A stretch of 5,858 bases of DNA from UBA1765 sp045615885 (GCA_045615885.1 JAZLFR010000066.1:1-5858); one strand, 5' to 3'; positions 1 to 5,357 are shown, counted from the stretch's first letter. The notes: generated by a model from the letters alone, not told the origin. Numbers and translations: made by a program.

Positions 1-1
1 A

Positions 2-949
2 AAGTACAGCAGAGCGAAGTACCTTGACGTGACGCTCGACCCGGGCTTCAAGCGGCTGCTGAAAAACGAAGCGGCAATGGTGAGTTTTTTGAATGCGATC
101 CTGCACTCGGACGATGAAATCAAGAGCGTGATTTTCAAGGACTCAGAGTTTGATGTTCATGCGACGGATTTGCTCCGCCTGCGGCTGGACATCAACGCAC
201 AAACGCAGTCCGGCAAGAGCATTGATATCGAGATGCAGAAGTGTTCTGTCCGGCCGTTCGTGGAACGCGTGATCTTGCAGGAGAGCGCGTTCCTTTGCAT
301 TGAAAAGAAGGCCTTTGACGCTGAAATCAAGAAGATGTATCCGTCAAATGACCCGAAGGATGTTGCCGAGCGCGAAAAGCGCCGCTACGAAATCCCGTAC
401 GTGTTCTCTGTCTGGATTTGCAATTTCCCGATCAATTCGGAGGAAAACTATCGTGACGCCTGGCGCATCTACAGCGAAAATTCAATTGCAAAGAACGCTC
501 CGCGTCCTGTAACAGAAAAAATTAAGTATATTATTATCGATCTGGTCAACTTCACGAAGACGGCAGACGAACTTGAAACCGTTGAGGACAAGTGGCTCTA
601 CCTGCTGAAGCATGCCGGGAGCAGCGACAAGCTCCCTGCTTTTAACGATCGCGTGCTTGACGATGCTGTCGCTCGCATCACAGTTGACCCTGGCAAGGAC
701 AAGGAACTTTTGGAGGCGCAAGTGGCTTGTACAATGAGTATCGACGAACAGATTGGGCGCATTGTTCTCGCGCATCAGGAAGGTCTTGAAGAGGGACTCA
801 AGAGGCATGAGACAACCATCGCCAAGTTGCAGGCTGAGTCTGTGGCCAAGGATGCTGAAATTGCCAAGTTTGTTGCAGATTCCGCGGCCAAGGACGCAGA
901 AATTGCCTCTTTGAAGGCTGCGCTAGCTCAGGCTACACGGCAAGCCTAG
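2..949 (+). CDS. Rpn/YhgA-like PD-(D/E)XK nuclease family transposase, 5' end cut by window
   Basis: Probable DNA endonuclease of the Rpn / PDDEXK_2 group, annotated as 'transposase' or 'recombination-promoting nuclease'. The frame is open from base 2 and reads YLDVTLDPGFKRLLKN, a typical family N-terminus, so the GTG at 29 is probably an internal valine and the real start lies left of the window. Counting from that GTG, the nuclease core is at about 1-130. It has an Asp in LDINA (residue 54) and the E-x-Q of IDIEMQ (residues 68-70), which match the D...ExK/Q metal-binding motif. A KIKYIIIDL strand follows at 164-172. The C-terminus (about 253-306) is predicted coiled coil with AKDAEIA twice, 14 residues apart. 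This tail differs from the HTH-like tail encoded just downstream at 1064-1206, so the 3' end may have been exchanged. The family is established for E. coli Rpn proteins; activity here is inferred. An internal Shine-Dalgarno/GTG pair lies at 712-724. Confidence 0.85.
   Translation, partial: KYSRAKYLDVTLDPGFKRLLKNEAAMVSFLNAILHSDDEIKSVIFKDSEFDVHATDLLRLRLDINAQTQSGKSIDIEMQKCSVRPFVERVILQESAFLCIEKKAFDAEIKKMYPSNDPKDVAEREKRRYEIPYVFSVWICNFPINSEENYRDAWRIYSENSIAKNAPRPVTEKIKYIIIDLVNFTKTADELETVEDKWLYLLKHAGSSDKLPAFNDRVLDDAVARITVDPGKDKELLEAQVACTMSIDEQIGRIVLAHQEGLEEGLKRHETTIAKLQAESVAKDAEIAKFVADSAAKDAEIASLKAALAQATRQA
675..783 (+). repeat. Direct repeat, copy 1 (inside the Rpn-like gene)
   Basis: A 109-bp stretch that matches 953-1061 at 105 of 109 positions, by eye, with an offset of 278 bp. 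The four differences all fall at third codon positions and are synonymous (aca/acg, aag/aaa, atc/att, ggg/ggc). It encodes the ITVDPGKDKELLEA to LAHQEG segment, including the internal Shine-Dalgarno/GTG pair. Confidence 0.95.
845..907 (+). repeat. Short internal tandem repeat encoding coiled-coil heptads
   Basis: Two 21-nt units (845-865 and 887-907) encode AKDAEIA twice, 42 nt apart, matching at 19 of 21 bases. They make the heptad-like coiled coil at the end of the Rpn-like protein. The 42-nt period equals 14 residues, two heptads, so copy-number change would keep both frame and coil register. Confidence 0.8.
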
Positions 950-952
950 TAG

Positions 953-1061
953 GCATCACGGTTGACCCTGGCAAAGACAAGGAACTTTTGGAGGCGCAAG
1001 TGGCTTGTACAATGAGTATTGACGAACAGATTGGCCGCATTGTTCTCGCGCATCAGGAAGG
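953..1061 (+). repeat. Direct repeat, copy 2 (downstream of the Rpn-like gene)
   Basis: Second copy of the 109-bp repeat, beginning 4 bp after the TAG stop of the upstream gene. It is in a different frame relative to that gene but keeps its own codon phase, so the peptide it encodes is the same as copy 1. Past 1061 the two loci diverge into different tails. Confidence 0.95.
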
Positions 1062-1206
1062 CCGAGAAGAAGAACGCAAGCTGCAAGAAGAACAGCTTCG
1101 AAACCTGATCAAGAAAAATCTTCAGAAGGGGAAAACTCCTGAAGATCTTGCGGATACCTTTGACATTCCGCTTTTGCAGGTCCTTGAAATCCAGCAGGAC
1201 CTTTAG
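1000..1206 (+). CDS. Small Rpn C-terminal-domain protein, or 3' remnant of a second Rpn-like gene
   Basis: A 68-residue reading frame homologous to the C-terminal part of the Rpn-like gene upstream. It starts with ACTMSIDEQIGRIVLAHQEG, shared with that gene, then has a charged helix (REEERKLQEEQL) and an HTH-like end (KGKTPEDLADTFDIPLLQVL), the usual tail type in this family as I know it. It has no nuclease core. I chose GTG 1000 because GGAGG at 990-994 sits 5 nt upstream. TTG 988 (72 aa) and ATG 1012 (64 aa) are alternatives; the ATG is 17 nt from GGAGG, too far for good use. The homology extends left to 953 without a nearer start, which favours a duplicated or recombined 3' fragment. In E. 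coli, small proteins made from internal starts in rpn genes (RpnS) inhibit the full-length toxin, so a functional product is possible. A terminator follows 15 nt after the stop. Confidence 0.5.
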   Translation: MACTMSIDEQIGRIVLAHQEGREEERKLQEEQLRNLIKKNLQKGKTPEDLADTFDIPLLQVLEIQQDL

Positions 1207-1221
1207 AACCGTTAACAGCAG

Positions 1222-1244
1222 AAGCCACCTTCGGGTGGCTTTTT
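1222..1244 (+). terminator. Rho-independent terminator after the small Rpn-tail ORF
   Basis: A perfect 8-bp stem (AAGCCACC / GGTGGCTT) closes a stable TTCG tetraloop, and the 3' arm runs into a T-run ending at 1244. It starts 15 nt after the stop at 1206. Read from the other strand the same hairpin has no clear T-tract, so termination of the convergent lipoprotein gene here is only possible. Confidence 0.9.
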
Positions 1245-1259
1245 GTCATGTAAATTCCT

Positions 1260-1286
1260 AAAATTAAGTATATTATTATTGATCTG
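1260..1286 (+). repeat. 27-nt stray copy of an Rpn core segment
   Basis: Matches 518-544, inside the Rpn-like gene, at 26 of 27 bases. There it encodes the KIKYIIIDL strand. Here it is non-coding, between the terminator and the convergent lipoprotein gene. It contains TATATT, so a promoter-like role is an alternative reading. It is probably a leftover of another family member. Confidence 0.6.
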
Positions 1287-1315
1287 TGGCTTGCGCTATC
1301 CATTACTTTGTTATT

Positions 1316-2737
1316 TTAATAATCCTTCACGCAACGAACGTAGAGCCCATGAGTAGAACTGCCCATCTCTAAATCAAAATTTTTCCATATCCAGCTATAT
1401 TCATAGTATAAATTATAGAGCTTATCAACGTATGTCGTATCCAAGGTGAAATTTTCAGGCTCAGCAGAATTGGTGTAAACAGTATCAATTACCATTCTTA
1501 CCTCCAATGAGTCTTCGCTTGTCCAAAACTCGGTTTCATTGAAGGGACTCTTTTCCACTTTCCCCAAAAACTTCCTAGTCGGCAACATGGTAAAACCGGT
1601 CGTATTCGTAGGCTTTACCTCAGAAGGATCCCAATAGGAATTTGTTGCCATGAGGTTTCCCATATTATCTGCGACCGTGAACAAATCTTGCCATTCAGCC
1701 ACCGACGGCACATGCCAGCCACTAGGGCAGATTGAATCTCTCTGGCTGCCATAATAAACACTTCCTATTGAATAATACTCAATTGTATCCTGACGGTCAC
1801 GCAGATATTTTCCTGGTGCATATCTCAAATTTTCTGCCATCCAGGTATAATTGCCGATTTTTAGATATCCGTAAACATTGCTGTCGCGCTCATCTGTAAA
1901 ATAGCTGTATTCAAGATCGCCGTTGAAATGATTTTTTGCTCCGTTCAAGTCATGGGCCAATTGAGTTTGCGCTGTTTTTATGGAATCAAGACGGTTTTGG
2001 CGAACACTTTGAAATTTTTTCATGGCATCGGCGGAATCCGCCCTGGAACCCAAAAGACAGCGAACATACATTTCAGAAGACTTTCCTGAAAAATAGGGTT
2101 CAAATGGCTTACGGCCGCCTAGATCGATGGAATAGCAGACTGCCATTCGGGAATTGGATTCGTATTTGTATCCGTACTCCGTATCGATGCGAACACCATA
2201 ATCCGCAGATGTACTGGTCCAATAAGTGTTGGAGCCACCCCAACCATGTTCAGCCAAGCCACAGAATGTAGTGGAATCGCATTTAGAGGTTACCAACGTC
2301 TTAAGCTCGTCAAACTCAGCCATGGTCGGCAAATGCCAGCCCGGAGGACATATTCCATCGTTATACAAGCTATCATCATAGTAGGCAAAATTCATTGCCA
2401 CTTCATAGGAATACTTGCGTCCAGACTCACCATCAGAAGACTGCTCAACATTGTTTGTAGCCATCTCCGGATTCCACAGCGTGTCGTAGAAAGCTAGATT
2501 TTCGGCCATCCATACTTGAGTACCGACCCGAGCAATTTTATAGGTTGTTCCATCACGCGGGTCAACCATGGAGCTCATTTTGACGACGCCGTCTTTTGTT
2601 CCTGAATTCTCAAGAGAATTTTTGTCGCCGGAGCCAGTCTCGTCTTCACTACCGGAATTGGTACCGCTATCGCCGCAGGCAATTAGCGTCAAAGCAAAGC
2701 CAAGAGCCATAGTTATCGAGAACAAGTTTTTTTTCAT
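1316..2737 (-). CDS. Two-domain FISUMP lipoprotein
   Basis: Predicted exported lipoprotein of 473 residues. The frame is open further upstream to 2851, but ATG 2737 is preferred. It has GGAGG 4 nt upstream (2742-2746), a promoter behind it, and begins a proper type II signal peptide (MKKN, hydrophobic stretch, lipobox LIAC, lipidated Cys21). A short Gly/Ser/Asp/Glu linker (22-50) leads to FISUMP domain 1 at about 57-228: DPRDGTTYK 59-67, WMAENL 76-81, CPPGWHLP 130-137, YWTSTS 172-177, YVRC 224-227. A charged helical spacer at about 232-270 leads to domain 2 at about 280-473: DERD 282-285, WMAENL 299-304, CPSGWHVP 337-344, FWTSE 404-408, YVRCVKD 466-472. Both domains look intact. The gene is visibly richer in A+T than its neighbours and is transcribed away from the lipoprotein operon and toward the Rpn module. 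The family is clear; the function is not known. Confidence 0.92.
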   Translation of the reverse strand: MKKNLFSITMALGFALTLIACGDSGTNSGSEDETGSGDKNSLENSGTKDGVVKMSSMVDPRDGTTYKIARVGTQVWMAENLAFYDTLWNPEMATNNVEQSSDGESGRKYSYEVAMNFAYYDDSLYNDGICPPGWHLPTMAEFDELKTLVTSKCDSTTFCGLAEHGWGGSNTYWTSTSADYGVRIDTEYGYKYESNSRMAVCYSIDLGGRKPFEPYFSGKSSEMYVRCLLGSRADSADAMKKFQSVRQNRLDSIKTAQTQLAHDLNGAKNHFNGDLEYSYFTDERDSNVYGYLKIGNYTWMAENLRYAPGKYLRDRQDTIEYYSIGSVYYGSQRDSICPSGWHVPSVAEWQDLFTVADNMGNLMATNSYWDPSEVKPTNTTGFTMLPTRKFLGKVEKSPFNETEFWTSEDSLEVRMVIDTVYTNSAEPENFTLDTTYVDKLYNLYYEYSWIWKNFDLEMGSSTHGLYVRCVKDY

Positions 2738-2741
2738 TATG

Positions 2742-2746
2742 CCTCC
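2742..2746 (-). promoter_or_regulatory. Ribosome binding site that fixes the start at 2737
   Basis: The minus strand reads GGAGG, then CATA, then ATG. This strong site and the lipobox signal peptide behind it decide against the longer reading frame that would begin at 2851. Confidence 0.85.
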
Positions 2747-2773
2747 AAATTTATCTAGCACAATAGTACACCT

Positions 2774-2803
2774 AATATAACTAATGTAATGGAAAATGTT
2801 CAA
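2774..2803 (-). promoter_or_regulatory. Sigma-70-like promoter of the two-domain lipoprotein gene
   Basis: On the minus strand, TTGAAC (2803-2798) and TATATT (2779-2774) are separated by 18 bp. They match 4 of 6 and 5 of 6 consensus bases. Transcription would start near 2767, giving a leader of about 30 nt. The -10 box is followed by AGGTGTA, which recurs in the same position after a -10-like box before the divergent gene at 3162. Confidence 0.6.
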
Positions 2804-3013
2804 CCAGGCCTTGCAGAGCCGTAAAGTGAGTTCTGCAAGCCCATTTGTCAAAAACAGCAGCTATGGCAATAGCAGAAAGAAGAATCAGCTTTTTTCATAT
2901 TTTGCTTCTAGAGAATTATGATGTGGAGGAATATAGTTTGAACAAATAAATTGTGCAAGACATTTTGTTGGGATGTTTCTTGCAAAATTTCATGAATTGA
3001 CTATGAAAACAGC
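2804..3013. other. Left part of the divergent intergenic region
   Basis: AT-rich sequence between the minus-strand promoter and the palindrome at 3014. I see no gene: open frames crossing it lack family motifs and a plausible ribosome binding site. It holds an imperfect inverted repeat, TGCAAGA 2954-2960 with TCTTGCA 2978-2984 (17-nt loop), with no T-run after it. A -35-like TTGACT lies at 2997-3002 but no well-spaced -10 follows. Confidence 0.5.
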
Positions 3014-3040
3014 CTATATGTAACAGGGTGTTACATATAG
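3014..3040. promoter_or_regulatory. Perfect palindrome, candidate operator
   Basis: Twelve-base arms CTATATGTAACA and TGTTACATATAG are exact reverse complements around a GGG centre (3026-3028). It is unlikely to be a terminator because no T-run follows on the plus strand and only four Ts appear on the minus strand. It lies between two divergently transcribed lipoprotein units, 121 bp before the ATG at 3162. A dimeric regulator binding site is the likeliest reading. TGTAA and TTACA half-sites are 7 bp apart, one more than the CRP spacing, so I do not name a regulator. Confidence 0.6.
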
Positions 3041-3118
3041 AAAATTCGGCTAAAAATGCGTGAAAAATGAGGGGTGCTTGAGGGAAAATTGTTGTTGCGG
3101 GCGGTCGGGAGTTACTTG

Positions 3119-3149
3119 GTTCTTTTCTACTATTTAGGTGTAAAAGAAC
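3119..3149 (+). promoter_or_regulatory. Inverted repeat enclosing a -10-like box, next to the ribosome binding site
   Basis: GTTCTTTT (3119-3126) and AAAAGAAC (3142-3149) are exact reverse complements with a 15-nt spacer. The spacer holds CTATTT (3130-3135) followed by AGGTGTA, aligning with TATATT-AGGTGTA of the minus-strand promoter. CTATTT may therefore be the -10 of the lipoprotein operon, although no good -35 is seen 16-18 bp upstream. The right arm abuts the GAGGA ribosome binding site at 3150-3154. Confidence 0.4.
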
Positions 3150-3161
3150 GAGGAAAACTTT

Positions 3162-4301
3162 ATGAAGTTTGGTTTGCTGAAATCCTTTGCGTTTGGATGC
3201 GTTGTTCCGCTTGCTGTTGTGCTCAACGCCTGCGGCGATGATAGCTCCACTAGCGGGTCTAGCGATGGCGACAATCGTGGGGGTATTCCCGACACCGTCG
3301 AGACATTCATGGAACTGTCGGACTATGACTGCGGCAAGAGCCAGAAGTGTGTCGTCACCTATCTGACGGAATACCATGACATGGCTGTGTGCGATGGCGA
3401 CAACGGCTGGGTCATCGGGACTCTCATCGAGAAGATGGACTGCGATTTCTCTTCGTCGAGTGACAAGTCCAGCGACAGCAAGTCCAACGATCCCGCCGAA
3501 GTGACCGACGACTCCAGCGACAGCAAGGACAATCCTTCTTCGGCAGGAACATCGACCAAGTCCAGCGCTTCCGAAGAGCCTGACTCCAGCGGCTCCGAAG
3601 GCGTGGAAGGCTCTTCCGCAAGCGTTCCCAGCGGCAGCAGCGACGCCAGCGTTTATGACGCCGATAAGAACACCCTGAAGGACCTGCGCGACGGTCAGGT
3701 TTACAAGACCACCACCATTGACATCCCGTCAAAGAACTATTCCGAGGTGTGGATGGCCGAGAACTTGAACTACGAGACGGATAACAGCTGGTGCTACGGC
3801 GACAACCCTGCCAACTGTGCCAAGTACGGTCGTCTTTATACCTGGGCTGCTGCAGTGGGCAGGGCGGAGGACGAGTGTGGTATTGATCATGCATGCAACC
3901 TTGGTGAGGGAGATATTCGAGGTGCATGCCCCAAGGGCTGGCATTTGCCCAGTCAAAGCGAATGGGAAGCCCTGATTGTGGCCGTTGACGGTTCCATTAC
4001 GGAATATACGTCTTCAAATACGGCGGGTACCAAGCTCAAGTCCGCGACTGGCTGGACGTCGTACAGCGGCATCACCAACGAGGATGCCTTCGGGTTCTCG
4101 GCGCTTCCTGCCGGCAGCAGGTACTACATTGGGAATTACAGCTACAAGGGCTATGGCACGTACTTCTGGAGTTCTACTGAGGAAACCATCTACTACGGCG
4201 CGTACGTCATGGGTTTGGACTACCGCAACGACTATGCGGGCAAGTACGACAACGATAAGTGCTACGGGTTCTCTGTTCGTTGCATCAAGGACTTTGAGTA
4301 A
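3162..4301 (+). CDS. FISUMP lipoprotein with N-terminal Cys module and Ser/Asp-rich linker
   Basis: Predicted exported lipoprotein, 379 residues, first gene of a three-gene lipoprotein run. ATG 3162 has GAGGA 7 nt upstream. The signal peptide ends in a lipobox LNAC with lipidated Cys24. Next comes a small Cys-containing module at about 43-94 (PDTVETFMEL, YDC, KC, AVCDGDNGW), then a Ser/Asp/Lys-rich low-complexity linker at about 96-163. The FISUMP domain spans about 166-379: LRDGQVYKT 175-183, WMAENLNY 197-204, YGRLYTW 222-228, CPKGWHLP 256-263, GFSALPAG 311-318, FWSSTE 335-340, FSVRCIKD 370-377. Seven domain cysteines (211, 219, 239, 245, 256, 367, 374) align with those of the next gene's product, suggesting disulfides outside the cytoplasm. 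The GWHLP..EW and WSST landmarks recall DUF1566 and other C-type-lectin-like or FGE-like folds, which is inference only. The substrate or partner is unknown. Confidence 0.93.
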   Translation: MKFGLLKSFAFGCVVPLAVVLNACGDDSSTSGSSDGDNRGGIPDTVETFMELSDYDCGKSQKCVVTYLTEYHDMAVCDGDNGWVIGTLIEKMDCDFSSSSDKSSDSKSNDPAEVTDDSSDSKDNPSSAGTSTKSSASEEPDSSGSEGVEGSSASVPSGSSDASVYDADKNTLKDLRDGQVYKTTTIDIPSKNYSEVWMAENLNYETDNSWCYGDNPANCAKYGRLYTWAAAVGRAEDECGIDHACNLGEGDIRGACPKGWHLPSQSEWEALIVAVDGSITEYTSSNTAGTKLKSATGWTSYSGITNEDAFGFSALPAGSRYYIGNYSYKGYGTYFWSSTEETIYYGAYVMGLDYRNDYAGKYDNDKCYGFSVRCIKDFE

Positions 4302-4306
4302 TTTCC

Positions 4307-4312
4307 AAAAGG
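4307..4312 (+). promoter_or_regulatory. Ribosome binding site AAAAGG of the second operon gene
   Basis: AAAAGG lies 7 nt before ATG 4320, in the 18-nt gap after the previous stop. The same CAAAAGGTTT context and spacing recurs before the ATG at 5301. This suggests the gene starts were copied together with their leaders. Confidence 0.6.
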
Positions 4313-4319
4313 TTTTGCT

Positions 4320-4376
4320 ATGAAAAATACATTCGCGAAAATGTTTACGGTCTGCGCCCTTGCGGGGGTGCTCGGT
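4320..4376 (+). repeat. Signal-peptide cassette, copy 1
   Basis: The first 19 codons match 5301-5357 at 53 of 57 bases. Three of the differences are silent and one changes Met to Lys. Downstream of this the two genes diverge sharply, so the leader is more conserved than the start of the mature protein. Confidence 0.85.
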
Positions 4377-5282
4377 TTCGCCCTGACCGCCTGCGACGAT
4401 TCTTCGTCGGCGGGTGACGATGACAATAACGTCATTCTGAGCGGCGATAGCCGCGAAGAATCCAGTGATTCTCGTTCCAACGATAAGGACGAAGCAATCT
4501 CCAGCAACGGTAAAGTGGAGTCGAATAGGTCCAGTAGTTCGGCAAAAGAAACCAAGACATCTTCTGACTCCAAGAGTTCAAGTTCAGTAAAAGTATCGAT
4601 TTTATCATCTAGTTCCGTGGCGTTGGCTACACCTTGCAAGACTGAAACCGAAGACAACTGCGAGTATGGCGAGTTGGTGGATGAACGCGATGGCCAGACA
4701 TACAAGACGGTGAAAATCGGTGACCAGTGGTGGATGGCGGAGAACTTGAACTATGAGGCGGCAAGCGGCAGTTACTGCTACGGAGAGACCAAAAGTGACC
4801 CCAAGACGGAAAATTGCGCCACATATGGGCGTCTCTACATTTGGTCCACAGCCGTGGGCATGTCCGAGGACGAGTGCGTCTATGGAAGTTATTGCAGCTT
4901 GCTCAGGGGCAATGTGCAGGGCATTTGCCCCGACGGTTGGCACATTCCGACCAACGATGAATGGGGAGTCCTAATCATCGCAGTGGGCGGGTCCAACTCG
5001 TCAACTACGGGTGTTAAGCTCAAGGCTACAACGCTTTGGAAAGCAAAAGACGGCATCACCAATGTTGATGCCGTCGGTTTTGCCGCGCTGCCAGCAGGTG
5101 ACGGGGGCATTGGAGGCGGCTTCTACGATGTCGGCAGTGTGACCTATTTTTGGAGTGCGTCGCAATACAAAGTCGATTACCCCAACTTTATGACCCTGCG
5201 TTATGACTGGGGCACCGCGTCCCTGAGCTACTGCCAAAAAGGCGCAGCCTTCTCCGTCCGTTGCGTCAAGGATTCTGACTAA
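4320..5282 (+). CDS. FISUMP lipoprotein with Ser-rich linker
   Basis: Predicted exported lipoprotein, 320 residues, 18 bp after the previous gene and 18 bp before the next, so probably co-transcribed. The signal peptide has a lipobox LTAC with lipidated Cys25. A Ser/Asp/Lys-rich linker (about 26-104) follows directly; this protein lacks the N-terminal Cys module of its two neighbours. The FISUMP domain is at about 115-320: DERDGQTYKT 121-130, WWMAENLNYE 137-146, YGRLYIW 169-175, CPDGWHIP 203-210, GFAALPAG 253-260, YFWSAS 276-281, FSVRCVKD 311-318. Cysteines 153, 166, 186, 192, 203, 305 and 315 correspond one to one with the seven in the preceding protein. A pair of short Cys stretches (PCKTE, DNC) lies just before the domain. 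The first 19 codons nearly repeat those of the next gene. Function beyond the family name is unknown. Confidence 0.93.
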   Translation: MKNTFAKMFTVCALAGVLGFALTACDDSSSAGDDDNNVILSGDSREESSDSRSNDKDEAISSNGKVESNRSSSSAKETKTSSDSKSSSSVKVSILSSSSVALATPCKTETEDNCEYGELVDERDGQTYKTVKIGDQWWMAENLNYEAASGSYCYGETKSDPKTENCATYGRLYIWSTAVGMSEDECVYGSYCSLLRGNVQGICPDGWHIPTNDEWGVLIIAVGGSNSSTTGVKLKATTLWKAKDGITNVDAVGFAALPAGDGGIGGGFYDVGSVTYFWSASQYKVDYPNFMTLRYDWGTASLSYCQKGAAFSVRCVKDSD

Positions 5283-5287
5283 ATCTC

Positions 5288-5293
5288 AAAAGG
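5288..5293 (+). promoter_or_regulatory. Ribosome binding site AAAAGG of the third operon gene
   Basis: AAAAGG lies 7 nt before ATG 5301, the same sequence and spacing as before 4320. It supports 5301 as the start of the gene cut off by the right edge. Confidence 0.6.
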
Positions 5294-5300
5294 TTTCCCC

Positions 5301-5357
5301 ATGAAAAACACATTCGCGAAAAAGTTCACGGTCTGCGCCCTTGCGGGGGTGCTTGGT
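5301..5357 (+). repeat. Signal-peptide cassette, copy 2
   Basis: Second copy of the 57-bp leader, 981 bp from copy 1. It is preceded by the same AAAAGG ribosome binding context. A divergence point right after the leader points to duplication followed by replacement of the body, or to gene conversion limited to the leader. Confidence 0.85.

Noticed and set aside
29..31. GTG as the true start of the Rpn-like gene
   Set aside because: The frame stays open to base 2 and the upstream residues (KYLDV) continue the family's usual N-terminal pattern. No Shine-Dalgarno site precedes the GTG.
482..808. 108-codon minus-strand frame inside the Rpn-like gene
   Set aside because: Antisense shadow of a conserved coding region, without domain or start signals.
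1222..1244. Bidirectional terminator also serving the minus-strand lipoprotein
   Set aside because: On the minus strand the stem is followed by CTGCTG rather than a T-run, and it is about 72 nt beyond the stop. Possible but not supported.
1109..1303. 64-codon minus-strand frame over the terminator
   Set aside because: It reads through the terminator hairpin and antisense to the small ORF; no ribosome binding site or motif.
2738..2851. 38-residue N-terminal extension of the minus-strand lipoprotein
   Set aside because: It would bury the signal peptide and lipobox, overlaps the predicted promoter, and the ATG at 2737 has a strong GGAGG.
3014..3040. CRP/FNR-type site at the palindrome
   Set aside because: The TGTAA and TTACA half-sites are 7 bp apart rather than 6 and the core bases differ from the consensus, so naming CRP or FNR would be unsupported.
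3056..3070. Leader peptide ORF (4 codons, ATG CGT GAA AAA TGA)
   Set aside because: Too short, no clear ribosome binding site, and no attenuator structure around it.
2916..3377. 153-codon minus-strand frame across the intergenic region
   Set aside because: It overlaps the start of the 3162 lipoprotein gene antisense, has no family motif and has no convincing ribosome binding site.
3440..3650. Tandem or CRISPR-like repeats in Ser-rich coding DNA
   Set aside because: Repeated TCC AGC / GAC AGC codons give local similarity, but there are no constant-length repeats and spacers. It is low-complexity linker coding.
3424..3927. 167-codon minus-strand frame rich in Arg, Ser and Trp
   Set aside because: Composition is what the antisense of a Ser/Asp-rich linker gives; it lies wholly inside a well-supported gene.
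4262..4705. 147-codon minus-strand frame rich in Leu, Ser and Glu
   Set aside because: It is antisense to a Ser-rich linker and signal peptide, with no independent support.
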